Assembly (NCBI RefSeq): GCF_013377085.1
Contig: NZ_JACAAX010000020.1
Coordinates: 1 to 64,000, forward strand
Source of the DNA: Rhodoplanes sp.
GTDB taxonomy: Bacteria; Pseudomonadota; Alphaproteobacteria; Rhizobiales; Xanthobacteraceae
Length of the DNA: 64,000 bases
Direction: 5' to 3'
Within the stretch, counting starts at the first letter, position 1. Every line of letters starts with the position of its first letter. Below the pieces are notes generated by a model. The model searched no databases. It had not been told where the DNA came from and was given only the letters and a program-made list of their open reading frames with translations. The position numbers and the translations under genes are program-made. This document shows positions 19,179-28,356 of the stretch, in pieces.

Positions 19179-20348
19179 TCACTTCTTCGCCTTGCCCGGA
19201 TCCTTGACGGCGTCGAAGGTCTGGAACTCGACATTGTAGAGCTCGCCGTCCTTCTTCTCGACCTTGCGGATGTAGATGTTCTGGACGATGTCGCGGGTCT
19301 CCGGATCGATCGAGATCGGGCCGCGCGGGCTCTCCCAGGCCATCCCCTTCATGGCGGCCATCAGCTTGTCGCCGTCGGTGTCGCCGCCGGTCTTCTTCAG
19401 CGCCTCGTAGATCAGGTGCATGGCGTCGTAGCCGCCGACCGACATGAAGTTCGGGCGCAGCCCGTTGTTGGCCTTCTTGAAGGCCTCGACATAGGCCTTG
19501 TTGAGGGCGGACGGATGGTCGGCCGAGTACATGTGGGCCGTGACGGTGCCGATCACCTGCTCGCCCATGCCGTTCAAGAGGTCGTCGTCCGTGACGTCGC
19601 CGGGGCCGATGATTTTTATGCCGGCCTTGTCGAGCCCACGCTCGATGAACTGCTTGACGAAGGTGGCGCCCTGGCCGGACGGCACGAACACGAAGATGGC
19701 GTCCGGCGAGGCGTCGCGGGCGCGCTGCAGGAAGGGCGCGAAGTCGGGCGCCGCCAGCGGCACCTTGACGGCCTCGACGACCTGGCCGCCGCCTTTGGTG
19801 AAGGCCTCGGTGAAGCTCTTCTCGCCGTCGAGGCCGGGAGCGTAGTCGGACACGATGGTCACGACCTTCTTGATGCCGTTCTTGGCGGCCCATTCGCCGA
19901 TGATGACGCTGGACTGCGGCAGCGTGAAGCTGGTGCGCAGGATGTAGGGCGAGCGCTCGGTGATGATCGAGGTGCCGGCATTGGCCACGATGGTCGGGAC
20001 CTTCGCCTCGGTGGCGAGCGGCGCCACCGCGAGCGCGGTCGGCGTCACGGCGAAGCCGACCAGAAAGTTCACCTTGTCGCGAACGATCAGCTCCTGGGCG
20101 AGGCGCTTGGAGTTGTCGGCGACGGCGCCGTCGTCCTTGACGATCAGCTCGATCTTCTTGCCCGCGACCGTGTCGCCGTGCTGCGCCATGTAGAGCTTCA
20201 TGGCGGCGAGCGTCTGGACGCCGGTCGACTGCTGCTGGCCGGTCATCGCCTCGAGGACGCCGATCTTGACGACGCCCTGCGCCGACGCGGGTCCGCCGGC
20301 CAAGAGGCCGAGCGTGACCGCCAGGGGTGTCAGCACGTGCTTGAGCAT
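19179..20348 (-). CDS. ABC transporter periplasmic substrate-binding protein (LivK/HAAT family)
   Basis: A 389-residue periplasmic binding protein. Signal peptide 1-23 (LTPLAVTLGLLAGGPASAQG), then VVKIGVLEAMTGQQQSTG, FLVGFAVTPTALAVAPLA, YAPGLDGEKSFTEAF and VGGYDAMHLIYEAL, which is a type-I two-lobed fold. Such proteins in this order bind either amino acids or aromatic acids (the CouP-like group of Rhodopseudomonas). Location between pcaHG and livHMGF favours an aromatic acid, but the pocket cannot be read. An in-frame upstream extension to 20546 is rejected: it runs through a repeat element and lacks a signal. Confidence 0.9.
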   Translation of the reverse strand: MLKHVLTPLAVTLGLLAGGPASAQGVVKIGVLEAMTGQQQSTGVQTLAAMKLYMAQHGDTVAGKKIELIVKDDGAVADNSKRLAQELIVRDKVNFLVGFAVTPTALAVAPLATEAKVPTIVANAGTSIITERSPYILRTSFTLPQSSVIIGEWAAKNGIKKVVTIVSDYAPGLDGEKSFTEAFTKGGGQVVEAVKVPLAAPDFAPFLQRARDASPDAIFVFVPSGQGATFVKQFIERGLDKAGIKIIGPGDVTDDDLLNGMGEQVIGTVTAHMYSADHPSALNKAYVEAFKKANNGLRPNFMSVGGYDAMHLIYEALKKTGGDTDGDKLMAAMKGMAWESPRGPISIDPETRDIVQNIYIRKVEKKDGELYNVEFQTFDAVKDPGKAKK

Positions 20349-20392
20349 GGTCTTCTCTCCCACTGTTTCGCTTTTCGCGTTCGTTTTCTTCC

Positions 20393-20514
20393 GTCGTTCC
20401 GGGGCGGCGCGAAGCGCCGAGCCCGGAACCCGTACGCCCTGCCTTTCGAGAGCAATCGGCACCGGGGATATGGATTCCGGGCTCGCGGACCTTCGGTCCG
20501 CGCCCCGGAATGAC
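20393..20514. repeat. Intergenic palindromic repeat, family B (GTCATTCCGGGGC type)
   Basis: About 122 bases. It begins GTCGTTCCGGGGCGGCGCGA, has the inner hairpin GGCGCGAAGCGCC, a spacer with TTTCGAGAGCAATCGGCACC, then GGATTCCGGGCTCGCGG with a second hairpin, and ends CGCCCCGGAATGAC, the complement of its beginning. A near-twin is at 49813-49934. It lies just upstream of the binding-protein gene start. Confidence 0.85.
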
Positions 20515-20546
20515 CGGTCTCGTAGAGTTCTCGAATGCTCGAACAC

Positions 20547-20569
20547 ACGACGACACGATGTGTCGTCGT
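20547..20569. terminator. Perfect 10-bp hairpin downstream of pcaG
   Basis: ACGACGACAC, loop GAT, GTGTCGTCGT. It starts 13 bases past the pcaG stop. No T-run follows on the minus strand. It probably ends or stabilises the pcaHG transcript and separates it from the binding-protein gene. Confidence 0.5.
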
Positions 20570-20581
20570 CGTCCCGGATCC

Positions 20582-21172
20582 TCAGATCTCGAAGAAAACC
20601 GTCTCGGCGTCGCCCTGCAGGCGGATGTCGAACGTGTAGACCGGATGGCCGTTCGTCACCGACTTGGCGGCGATCAGCGTGGCGCGGCGGTCGGCCGGCA
20701 CCAGCGCCAGGATCGGATCGTCGGCATTGCCGGGCTCGTCGCCGAAATAGATCCGCGTGTAGCTCTGGCGCAGCATGCCGCGGGCGAACACCGCGACCAG
20801 GATGTGGGGCGCCTGCGGCTTGTCGTCGGGACCCGGCACCGAGCCGGGCTTGATGGTGTCGAAGACGAAGCGGCCGTCGCCGTCCGTGCCGGTGCGGCCG
20901 AACCCCTGGAAGGTGGAATTGCGGGGCCGCGGATCGGCCGGGTTGGCGTAGCGGCCCTGCGCGTCGGCCTGCCAGATCTCCAGCATGGAGTCGGTGACGG
21001 GCGCCCCGTCGGCGTCGAACACCTGGCCTTCGATGCGGATGCGCTCGCCGGCGGCGTCGGACGTGATCAGGTTGTTCCCGAACGTGTCCTTCCAGGCGTA
21101 CTTGCCATTGGGGGTGAGGCCGTAGGCGAAATACGGCCCGACCGTCTGCGACGGCGTGATGCCCAACGTCAT
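20582..21172 (-). CDS. pcaG: Protocatechuate 3,4-dioxygenase alpha subunit
   Basis: A 196-residue non-iron-binding subunit of the intradiol dioxygenase that opens protocatechuate to 3-carboxy-cis,cis-muconate. It has the family start ITPSQTVGPYFAYGLTP, IRIEGQVFDADGAPVTDSMLEIWQ, and PHILVAVFARGMLRQSYTRIYF. Unlike the beta subunit it lacks the Tyr/Tyr/His/His iron set. It follows pcaH with a one-base gap. Confidence 0.95.
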   Translation of the reverse strand: MTLGITPSQTVGPYFAYGLTPNGKYAWKDTFGNNLITSDAAGERIRIEGQVFDADGAPVTDSMLEIWQADAQGRYANPADPRPRNSTFQGFGRTGTDGDGRFVFDTIKPGSVPGPDDKPQAPHILVAVFARGMLRQSYTRIYFGDEPGNADDPILALVPADRRATLIAAKSVTNGHPVYTFDIRLQGDAETVFFEI

Positions 21173-21173
21173 C

Positions 21174-21872
21174 TCAGCTCTCCATCGGGGTCTGGTTGCG
21201 GCCGCGCAGCACGATGTCGAACCGGTAGGCGAGCGCCCATTCCGGAACCGTGTTCTCCAGGTCGAACACCGAGATCATGCGGTTGCGGGCCGTCTCGTCG
21301 GTGACCGAGTTGAAGATCGGATCGAACGGGAACAGCGGATCGCCCGGGAAATACATCTGGGTGATCAGCCGCGACACGAAGGAGTGCCCGAACATGGAGA
21401 AATGGATGTGGGCAGGCCGCCAGGCGTTGGGGTGGTTGCCCCACGGATAGGCGCCCGGCTTCACCGTGACGAACTTGTAGTGGCCGTTCGCATCGGTCTT
21501 GCAGCGGCCGGATCCCGTGAAATTCGGATCGATCGGTGCCGGGTGCTGGTCGACCACGTGGATGTAGCGGCCGCAGGCGTTGGCCTGCCAGACCTCGACC
21601 AGCGCGTTGGGCACCGGCCGCCCATCCTCGTCGAGCACGCGGCCGTGCACGATGATGCGCTCGCCCAGCGGCTCTCCGGCGTGCTGGCGGGTGAGGTCGT
21701 CGTCGCCCGGCTGAACAGCGTCCTGCCCATAGACCGGGCCGGTCAGCTCGCTCAGCGTATGTTTCATCAGGATCAGCGGCTTGGACGGCGACCGCTTGGG
21801 CGTGCTCTTGTAGGCGGGCGACAGCCGCGGCGGAAAAGCAGACAGACTCTGGGTGGGGAAATAGAAGGTCAT
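21174..21872 (-). CDS. pcaH: Protocatechuate 3,4-dioxygenase beta subunit
   Basis: A 232-residue iron-binding subunit. By alignment with the known Pseudomonas enzyme the ferric ligands are Y103 (in GRYIH), Y142 (in PGAYPW), H155 and H157 (in RPAHIHF), all present. Other family text: ERIIVHGRVLDEDGRPVPN and LVEVWQANACGRY. The pcaH-pcaG order is standard. The rest of the beta-ketoadipate branch (pcaB, pcaC, pcaD, pcaF) and a PcaQ/PcaR-type regulator are not in the window. The 225-base gap upstream contains a short repeat and presumably the promoter. Confidence 0.96.
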   Translation of the reverse strand: MTFYFPTQSLSAFPPRLSPAYKSTPKRSPSKPLILMKHTLSELTGPVYGQDAVQPGDDDLTRQHAGEPLGERIIVHGRVLDEDGRPVPNALVEVWQANACGRYIHVVDQHPAPIDPNFTGSGRCKTDANGHYKFVTVKPGAYPWGNHPNAWRPAHIHFSMFGHSFVSRLITQMYFPGDPLFPFDPIFNSVTDETARNRMISVFDLENTVPEWALAYRFDIVLRGRNQTPMES

Positions 21873-22053
21873 AGGGGTCCTTGGCGTTACACGGGGATCG
21901 CTTCTTCGAGCGCATTGCCGCTATTTCAACCGCAGCGGTATTTCGAATGCAAGCGCCGCGTGGTCGTTCTTTGGACGAATGTTCGGTTATCGCGCATAAC
22001 GTCCCACTTCACGTCCGTCCCGCCGGGCGCGCCGATAGTCGCAGGGGCAGGCC

Positions 22054-22082
22054 TTCACCCTCCCCTGAAGGGGGAGGGTGAA
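22054..22082. repeat. Short hairpin repeat, CCCTCCCCTGAAGGGGGAGGG type
   Basis: TTCACCCTCCCC, TGAA, GGGGGAGGGTGAA: a 12-bp near-perfect stem placed 16 bases after the stop of the CoA-transferase beta gene. Likely a 3' hairpin for that gene as well as a member of the short repeat family. Confidence 0.7.
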
Positions 22083-22097
22083 GGCCCACGATGCCGC

Positions 22098-22874
22098 TCA
22101 ACCCCCGACGCCGTGGGCCTGCCGGGTGCGGGTGTGAAGATCGCGCAGGGTCGCCAGCTCGAGCTCGGTCGGCATCGCGGTTTCGGCGACCGTGTCGGCG
22201 AACCGCACCGGCCAGCCGGTCGCGTCGCTGATCTCGGCGCGTTCGACGCCCGGATGGATCGACGTCACCGTCATCTCCTTGGTCTCGGGGTCGGGCTCGA
22301 ACACGCAGAGATCCGTGATCAGCCGGGTCGGTCCCTTGGTGCGGATGCCGAGCCTTGCGCGGTGATCGCCGCCCTCGCCGTGGCCGAACGTGGTGACGAA
22401 GTCGAGCTTTTGCACGAAGCTGCGACGGCTCTGCTTCATCGTCACGAAGATCTCGCCGCAATGCGTCATGATCTCGGGCGCGCCGCCGCTGCCGGGCAGC
22501 CGCGTCGCCGGCGCGTCGTAGGGGCCGATCACCGTGGTGTTGAGATTGGCGAAGCGATCGATCTGGGCGCCGGGCAGGAAGCCGACCGTGATGCGGCCGC
22601 CCTGCAGCCAGTAGCGGAACATCTCCGGCACCGACACGGTGGTCAGCGCGGTGTCGCACAATTCGCCGTCGCCGATCGACAGCGGCAGCACGCTCGGCCG
22701 CGTGGCGATGGTGCCGGACTCGTAGATCAGCGTGATGTCCGGCGCGTGGGTGAGGCGGGCGAGATTGCAGGCCGCCGAGGGCAGCCCGATGCCGACGAAA
22801 CACACGTCGGTGGAGCGCAGCGCACGCGCCGACACGACGGTCATCATCTCGGTGGCGGTCCAGGCGAGCGTCAT
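22098..22874 (-). CDS. CoA-transferase beta subunit, glutaconate/CatJ type (probable 3-oxoadipate CoA-transferase)
   Basis: A 258-residue class I CoA-transferase subunit. It has VCFVGIGLPSAACNLARL and LIYESGTIATRP, where E52 matches the glutamate that forms the CoA thioester in this class. GGRITVGFLPGAQIDRFANLN and PGSGGAPEIMTHCGEIFVTM follow. Size and text resemble the glutaconate-type CatI/CatJ pair rather than classical PcaI/PcaJ (which are shorter). Beside pcaHG the natural role is succinyl-CoA:3-oxoadipate transfer, an inference. A steroid-ring hydrolase of the IpdAB type is the main alternative. A family B repeat separates it from the alpha gene. Confidence 0.8.
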   Translation of the reverse strand: MTLAWTATEMMTVVSARALRSTDVCFVGIGLPSAACNLARLTHAPDITLIYESGTIATRPSVLPLSIGDGELCDTALTTVSVPEMFRYWLQGGRITVGFLPGAQIDRFANLNTTVIGPYDAPATRLPGSGGAPEIMTHCGEIFVTMKQSRRSFVQKLDFVTTFGHGEGGDHRARLGIRTKGPTRLITDLCVFEPDPETKEMTVTSIHPGVERAEISDATGWPVRFADTVAETAMPTELELATLRDLHTRTRQAHGVGG

Positions 22875-22902
22875 GACGGCCTCATACTAAGCTCTTTATC
22901 GC

Positions 22903-23005
22903 CGTCATTCCGGGGTGCGGCGAAGCCGCGAACCCGGAATCCAGCGGCACACTTCGAATTCTCGGCTGGATTCGGGGTCCGGCGCTTTGCGCCGTCCCGG
23001 AATGA
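22903..23005. repeat. Intergenic palindromic repeat, family B
   Basis: GTCATTCCGGGGTGCGGCGA ... AACCCGGAATCC ... TGGATTCGGGGTCCGGCG ... GTCCCGGAATGAC; ends are inverted copies. It occupies nearly the whole gap between the two CoA-transferase subunit genes, which are on the same strand and must be co-expressed. Confidence 0.85.
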
Positions 23006-23017
23006 CCAGCTAACGGA

Positions 23018-23875
23018 TCACGCGGCGACGGCGAGACGGGCACGGTGTGCCGCAAACACCTCGGGCCCCTGCTCCAGCACGTTGGCCTTCATCCAGGCCA
23101 GGAAGGTGTCGCGGTCGCGGGCGATCTTGTCCCAGCCCAGATAGAAGGCGTTGTCGCGGGCGTAGTAGCCCTGCGCATAGGACGGATAGGCGCCGCCCGG
23201 CACCTCGGCGATGGCCGTCACGGTCCAGGTCGGCAGCACCACGGCATTGGGGCTGCGGGGACCGAGATCGTCGACCACCTCCTCGACCGTCACGAGCACG
23301 CGCTTTGCGGCCAGCACGGCCTCCTTCTGAACCCCCAGGATCCCCTCGATCAGCACATTGCCGTCGCGGTCGGCCCTGAGCGCATGGATGATCGTGACGT
23401 CGGGCCGCAGCGCCGGCACGGCGGCCAGCTCCTCGCCCGTGAACGGGCAGGCGACGCGGCGAATGTTCGGATTGACCTTGGGGAGATCCACCCCGAGATA
23501 GCCGCGGAACACCGCGAAGGGCAGGTTGGCGGCGCCGGCCGCATAGGCGTTGGCCATGGCGGCGTGGGCGTGCTCCTCGAGCTCCAGCCGATGCGGCCAG
23601 CCGTTCTCGATGGCGTCGCGGAAGCGATGCAGCGAGCCGACGCCCGGATTGCCGCCCCAGGAGAACACCAGCTTCCTGGCGCAACCCATGCCGATCATCT
23701 GGTCGTAGACGATGTCGGGCGTCATCCGCACCAGGGTCAGATCGCGGCGGCCCTGGCGGATCGCCTCGTGGGCGGCGGCATGCGGGATGAGATGGGTGAA
23801 ACCCTCGATCGCCACGGTATCGCCGTCCTGCAGAACGGCGGCGACGGCAGCGCCGAGCGTCATGATATGCGCCAT
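23018..23875 (-). CDS. CoA-transferase alpha subunit, glutaconate/CatI type
   Basis: A 285-residue partner of the preceding subunit. Family text: DGDTVAIEGFTHLIPHAAAHE, LVRMTPDIVYDQMIGMGCAR, LVFSWGGNPGVGSLHRFRDA and IIHALRADRDGNVLIEG. The alpha subunit lacks the catalytic glutamate, as expected. The ATG at 23875 was chosen; an internal ATG at 23863 is possible. It diverges from the amidohydrolase gene. The 298-base gap (23876-24173) shows no open frame that looks real and must hold both promoters. Confidence 0.82.
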   Translation of the reverse strand: MAHIMTLGAAVAAVLQDGDTVAIEGFTHLIPHAAAHEAIRQGRRDLTLVRMTPDIVYDQMIGMGCARKLVFSWGGNPGVGSLHRFRDAIENGWPHRLELEEHAHAAMANAYAAGAANLPFAVFRGYLGVDLPKVNPNIRRVACPFTGEELAAVPALRPDVTIIHALRADRDGNVLIEGILGVQKEAVLAAKRVLVTVEEVVDDLGPRSPNAVVLPTWTVTAIAEVPGGAYPSYAQGYYARDNAFYLGWDKIARDRDTFLAWMKANVLEQGPEVFAAHRARLAVAA

Positions 23876-24173
23876 GAAATCCGGTCCTGAGGATGATCGG
23901 GCCAACGCCCGGTGGCGGCATCTTGGAGGCCCGCGACGGCTCCGGTCAAATACGTTCGGCCGCGCCCGCCTGCGGACGCCTCCGCGTTTCCAAAAACGCC
24001 GCCGGCCGTGTTTCGCTTTCCGAAGTTTTTCCAGGCCCCTGACGGCCGCTTCGGACGACAGGCGTCCATGCCGCCGGCGCACGTCTCGAGGGCTGGCGTG
24101 ACGAAAGAATTCCGGCCATGGTCGCGGCGCTCTGCCCACCGGCCAGAAACCACCCGCCGAGGACCCCAAAAGA

Positions 24174-25193
24174 ATGCGCATCGACGCCTACACGCATTTC
24201 ATCCCGGCCGGGATTCTCGCCGCCATGGATCGCCTCGGCGCCGGCCAGCAAGGCATCGGCAAGCGCATGCGCGGCATCCCCTGCATCTACGATCTCGACG
24301 CCCGACTGCGCATGCTCGACGAATTCCCCGATTACGCGCAGATCATCGCCTATTCGAGCCCGCCCATGGAGGACGTGGCCGGGCCGGACAAGGTCGAGGA
24401 GCTTTGCCGCATCATCAACGACGGCCTCGTCGACATCGTGTCACGCCACCGCGACCGTTTTCCGGGCTTTGTGGCCCAGGTGTCGCTCGCCGATGTTCCC
24501 GGCGCGATCCGCGAGGCGACGCGCGCCATCATCGATCTCGATGCCTGCGGCGTGCAGATCTACACCAATGTCTGCGGCCAGCCGATCGACCTGCCGGAGT
24601 ACGAGCCGTTCTGGGACGCGGTGGAAAAGCTCGACAAGCCGGTGTGGATCCACCCGGCGCGGCGCGCCGACTTCGCCGACTACAAGAGCGAGCAGAAGTC
24701 GCTCTACGAGATCTGGTGGACGTTCGGCTGGTCCTACGAGACCGCCGCCATGATGGCGCGGCTCGTTTTCTCCAAGGTCTTGGACCGCCACCCCGGGCTG
24801 AAGCCGATCGTGCACCATTTCGGCGGCATCGTGCCGATGCTGGACGGCCGCATCGGCCCCGGCTGGGACCAGATCGGCACCCGCACCTCGGACGCCGACT
24901 ATGCGAGCCTGAAGCAGTCGCTGAAGAAGCGGCCACTCGACTATTTTCGCGAGAGCTTTTATCCGGACACCGCCGTGTTCTCGTCGACCATCGGCACGCA
25001 GGCCGGCCTCGCCTTCTATCCGAAGGAGAACATCCTGTTCGCCACCGACTGCCCATTCGATCCCGAGAAGGGCCCCGGCTTCATCCGCGACACCCAGAAA
25101 ATCCTCGACTCGCTAGGGCTGCCGCAGGAGACGCTGGACCTGATCTATTTCAAGAACATCGAGCGCATCACCGGCAAGACACTGGTGAAGTGA
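24174..25193 (+). CDS. Amidohydrolase-2 (ACMSD) family protein with altered metal motif
   Basis: A 339-residue TIM-barrel protein of the family that contains ACMSD, gamma-resorcylate decarboxylase and 4-oxalomesaconate hydratase. The first metal motif, normally H-x-H or E-x-H, reads DAYTH here, so Tyr6 replaces the first ligand. The later elements are present: WIHPARR, IVHHFGG and the final acidic site ATDCPFDPEKG. Metal content and activity are therefore uncertain; decarboxylase, hydratase or hydrolase are all possible. It diverges from the CoA-transferase/pca block, which hints at aromatic acid breakdown. The ATG at 24174 fits the family N-terminus exactly. Confidence 0.82.
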   Translation: MRIDAYTHFIPAGILAAMDRLGAGQQGIGKRMRGIPCIYDLDARLRMLDEFPDYAQIIAYSSPPMEDVAGPDKVEELCRIINDGLVDIVSRHRDRFPGFVAQVSLADVPGAIREATRAIIDLDACGVQIYTNVCGQPIDLPEYEPFWDAVEKLDKPVWIHPARRADFADYKSEQKSLYEIWWTFGWSYETAAMMARLVFSKVLDRHPGLKPIVHHFGGIVPMLDGRIGPGWDQIGTRTSDADYASLKQSLKKRPLDYFRESFYPDTAVFSSTIGTQAGLAFYPKENILFATDCPFDPEKGPGFIRDTQKILDSLGLPQETLDLIYFKNIERITGKTLVK

Positions 25194-25210
25194 GGGCCGC
25201 AGCGCACCTG

Positions 25211-25341
25211 GTCACCTCTCCCCGCCGCGCGGGGAGAGGTCGGATTTCGCGCGAATAGCGCGAAGTCCGGGTGAGGGGGCGCTTCCGTATCCACGAAACG
25301 CCCCCTCATCCCGACCTTCTCCCCGCGTGCGGGGAGAAGGA
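25211..25341. repeat. Intergenic palindromic repeat, family A
   Basis: Third full copy: CACCTCTCCCCGCCGCGCGG at one end, CTTCTCCCCGCGTGCGGGGA at the other, with TTCCGTATCCACGAAACGCC inside and an extra hairpin GATTTCGCGCGAATAGCGCG variant. It fills most of the gap before mutS. Confidence 0.85.
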
Positions 25342-25425
25342 GCGCTGGTACGGTGCCATCTCTCCACAAGCCACACGCCCTGCCCGTTAGAATCCCCGGC
25401 CCGCTTCTGCTAGCGTGCGGCCGCC

Positions 25426-28185
25426 ATGGATGCCGTGCACAAAGCTGCCCCCGACGAGACCGCAGACGCGCAAGAGCGCGCGGACACGCGTGTCCCGGAC
25501 ACCATTGTCCCTGACGCGCGCGTCGCCGATACGCGCGTCAGTCCCATGATGGAGCAGTATATCGAGATCAAGACCGCCAATCCGGACTGCCTGCTGTTCT
25601 ACCGGATGGGCGACTTCTACGAGATGTTCTTCGCCGACGCCGAGACGGCGAGCCGGGCGCTCGGCATCGTGCTGACCAAACGCGGCAAGCACCAGGGCCT
25701 CGACATCCCGATGTGCGGCGTGCCGATCGAGCGCGCCGACGAATACCTGCACCGACTGATCGCGCTCGGCCACCGCGTCGCCGTCTGCGAGCAGATGGAG
25801 GATCCGGCCGAAGCCAAGAAGCGCGGCGGCAAGTCGGTGGTGAAGCGCGACGTGGTGCGGCTGGTCACGCCCGGTACGCTGACGGAGGATTCGCTGCTCG
25901 ACTCCCGCCGCAACAATTTCTTGGCCGCCATCGTGCGGGCGAAGCCGTCGACCGGCCACGAGGAGAGCCGCTTCGCACTCGCCTGCCTCGACATCTCGAC
26001 GGGCGAGTTCCGCCTCACCGAATGCGACCGCACGCGGCTCGCGGCCGAGATCGCGCGGGTGGAACCCGGCGAGGTGATCGTCTCGGACGCGCTGTGGGAG
26101 GATCCCGAGGTCGCGCCGTTCCTGCGCACGCTGCCGGCCGTGACTCCGCTCGGCCGCGACGTGTTCGACGGGGCGAGCGCCGAGCGCCGGCTGGCGTCGT
26201 ATTTCGCGGTGGCGACCAGCGAGTCCTTCGGCACCTTCTCGCGGCTGGAGCTGACCGCGGCCGCGGCCTGCATCACCTATGTGGAGCGCACCCAGATCGG
26301 CCGGCGGCCGCCGTTGTCGCCGCCGACCCGCGAGGCACTCGGCGCCACGTTGCTGATCGACGCGGCGACGCGTGCCAATCTGGAGCTGATGCGCACGCTC
26401 GGCGGCGAACGCCGCGGCTCACTCTTGGCCGCCATCGACCGCACCGTCACGGTGGCGGGCTCGCGTCTTTTGGCGCAACGCATCGCCGCGCCGCTCACCG
26501 ATCCGGCCGCGATCGCGCAGCGGCTCGACGCGGTCGAGTTTTTCACCCGCGACTCTGTCGTCCGCGGCGTCGTCAGAGAAAAGCTCGCGGCGGCGCCGGA
26601 CCTGGCCCGCTCGCTCGCCCGCATCGTGCTGGCCCGCGGCGGCCCGCGCGATCTCGCCGCCATCCGCGACGGCCTTCTGGCCGCGGCCGATCTCGCCGCG
26701 CGGTTGTCAGGTGAGGGACTGCCGGCCGAGATCGCTGCCGCGGTCACCGAGCTGCGCGCCCCCGATCCGGCGCTGCAAAGCATGCTGGGCGCGGCGCTCG
26801 CCGACGAGCTGCCGCTGCAGAGGCGCGACGGCGGTTTCGTGCGGGCCGGCTGGGAGCCGGCGCTCGACGAGGCGCGCGCCTTGCGAGACGAATCGCGACG
26901 CGTGATCGCCGCGCTGCAGGCCCGCTACGCCGACGAGACCGGCATTCGCGCGTTGAAAATCCGGCACAACAATGTGCTCGGCTATTTCGTCGAGGTGACG
27001 GCGCAGCACGGCGAGCGGTTTCTGGCGCCGCCGCTCAACGCCACCTTCATCCACCGGCAGACGCTGGCGGGCCAGGTGCGCTTCACCTCGACCGAGCTCG
27101 GCGCCCTCGAAGCAAAGATCGCCAGCGCCGCCGACCGCGCGCTCGGGCTCGAGCTCGACACCTTCGAGCGTCTCGCCGCCGCCGTGATCGCCGCCGCCGA
27201 CGCCGTCAAGGCCGCGGCGCGCGCGCTCGCCGTGATCGATGTTGCGGCGTCGCTCGCCGCGGTCGCGATCGAATGTCGCTTCGTGCGGCCCGAGGTCGAC
27301 GACGGCCTCGCCTTCGCCATCGACGGCGGGCGCCATCCGGTGGTCGAGCAGGCGATCGCGGCCGAGGGCGGTTCGTTCGTCGCCAACGACAGCGACCTGT
27401 CACCGTCCGCCGAGAAGAGCGCCGGCCGCATCGCCGTCGTCACCGGCCCCAACATGGCGGGCAAGTCGACCTATCTTCGCCAGAACGCGCTGATCGTCGT
27501 CCTCGCACAGGCGGGCAGCTTCGTCCCGGCCTCGCGTGCAACAATTGGCGTGGTCGACCGGCTGTTCTCGCGCGTCGGTGCCGCCGACGATCTCGCCCGC
27601 GGGCGTTCGACCTTCATGGTCGAGATGGTGGAAACAGCCGCGATCCTGAACCAGGCGACCGAGCGCTCGCTGGTGATCCTCGACGAGATCGGCCGCGGCA
27701 CCGCGACCTATGACGGCCTCTCGATCGCCTGGGCCGCGATCGAGCACCTGCACGACAGGAATCGCTGCCGCGCGCTGTTCGCCACCCATTTCCACGAGCT
27801 GACCGCGCTGGCGAAGAAGCTCGACCGGCTGTTCAACATCACGGTGCGGGTGAAGGAGTGGCACGGCGACGTGGTGTTTTTGCACGAGGTCGTGGCCGGC
27901 GCCGCCGACCGCTCCTACGGCATCCAGGTGGCCAAGCTCGCCGGCCTGCCGGCCGCCGTGATCGAACGCGCCAAGCACGTGCTCGGCGTGCTGGAGGCAG
28001 AGGACCGCACCTCGCCGGCCCGCAAGCTCGTCGACGACCTGCCCCTGTTCGCCGCCCGCCCGGCGCCGCCGCCGAAGGTCGCCGAGGCGGTGCTGAAGAA
28101 GCTGTCCGAGATCGACCCCGACGACATGTCGCCGCGCGAAGCGCTGGAAGCGCTCTACGCGCTGCGGCAGGCGGCGAAGGAGTGA
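25426..28185 (+). CDS. mutS: DNA mismatch repair protein MutS
   Basis: A 919-residue mismatch-recognition ATPase. The mismatch-wedging motif is F64-Y65-E66 in MGDFYEMFF. The clamp and connector domains follow, then the ATPase with Walker [10 protein letters not shown] at about 674-682, [16 protein letters not shown] (Walker B) and THFHELTAL. The C-terminal [15 protein letters not shown] is the family's dimerisation tail. The first 40 residues, rich in Asp/Thr/Val, are a non-conserved extension; translation could instead start at the ATG at 25546, but many alphaproteobacterial MutS proteins have such leaders. No mutL in view. Confidence 0.97.
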   Translation: MDAVHKAAPDETADAQERADTRVPDTIVPDARVADTRVSPMMEQYIEIKTANPDCLLFYRMGDFYEMFFADAETASRALGIVLTKRGKHQGLDIPMCGVPIERADEYLHRLIALGHRVAVCEQMEDPAEAKKRGGKSVVKRDVVRLVTPGTLTEDSLLDSRRNNFLAAIVRAKPSTGHEESRFALACLDISTGEFRLTECDRTRLAAEIARVEPGEVIVSDALWEDPEVAPFLRTLPAVTPLGRDVFDGASAERRLASYFAVATSESFGTFSRLELTAAAACITYVERTQIGRRPPLSPPTREALGATLLIDAATRANLELMRTLGGERRGSLLAAIDRTVTVAGSRLLAQRIAAPLTDPAAIAQRLDAVEFFTRDSVVRGVVREKLAAAPDLARSLARIVLARGGPRDLAAIRDGLLAAADLAARLSGEGLPAEIAAAVTELRAPDPALQSMLGAALADELPLQRRDGGFVRAGWEPALDEARALRDESRRVIAALQARYADETGIRALKIRHNNVLGYFVEVTAQHGERFLAPPLNATFIHRQTLAGQVRFTSTELGALEAKIASAADRALGLELDTFERLAAAVIAAADAVKAAARALAVIDVAASLAAVAIECRFVRPEVDDGLAFAIDGGRHPVVEQAIAAEGGSFVANDSDLSPSAEKSAGRIAVVTGPNMAGKSTYLRQNALIVVLAQAGSFVPASRATIGVVDRLFSRVGAADDLARGRSTFMVEMVETAAILNQATERSLVILDEIGRGTATYDGLSIAWAAIEHLHDRNRCRALFATHFHELTALAKKLDRLFNITVRVKEWHGDVVFLHEVVAGAADRSYGIQVAKLAGLPAAVIERAKHVLGVLEAEDRTSPARKLVDDLPLFAARPAPPPKVAEAVLKKLSEIDPDDMSPREALEALYALRQAAKE

Positions 28186-28193
28186 CTCCGATC

Positions 28194-28335
28194 TTCACCT
28201 CCCCCTGGAGGGGGGAGGTCGGCGAGCGGAGCTCGCCGGGAGGGGGTGACAGCGCCTCCGTCGGGTGGGGCTTCACCCCACCCCGAGCGCGTGCAAGCAC
28301 GCGCCCGACCCTCCCCCTCCAGGGGAGGGTGAAGA
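28194..28335. repeat. Long repeat bounded by CCTCCCCCTGGAGGGGG hairpins
   Basis: About 140 bases between the convergent ends of mutS and hmuQ. It begins TTCACCTCCCCCTGGAGGGG, ends CCCCCTCCAGGGGAGGGTGA, and has GGCGAGCGGAGCTCGCC and GAGCGCGTGCAAGCACGCGC hairpins inside. It is the extended form of the short elements at 19141 and 22054. Its position suits a bidirectional terminator. Confidence 0.8.
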
Positions 28336-28356
28336 AGACGACGCGCCGCGCCATCC

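Noticed and set aside
20349-20546. In-frame N-terminal extension of the liv binding protein
   Set aside because: The extension is translation of a family B repeat; the true signal peptide starts at 20348.
21156-23144. Open frame of about 660 codons on the + strand across pcaH and the CoA-transferase beta gene
   Set aside because: It crosses two real genes and a repeat element without any recognisable domain.
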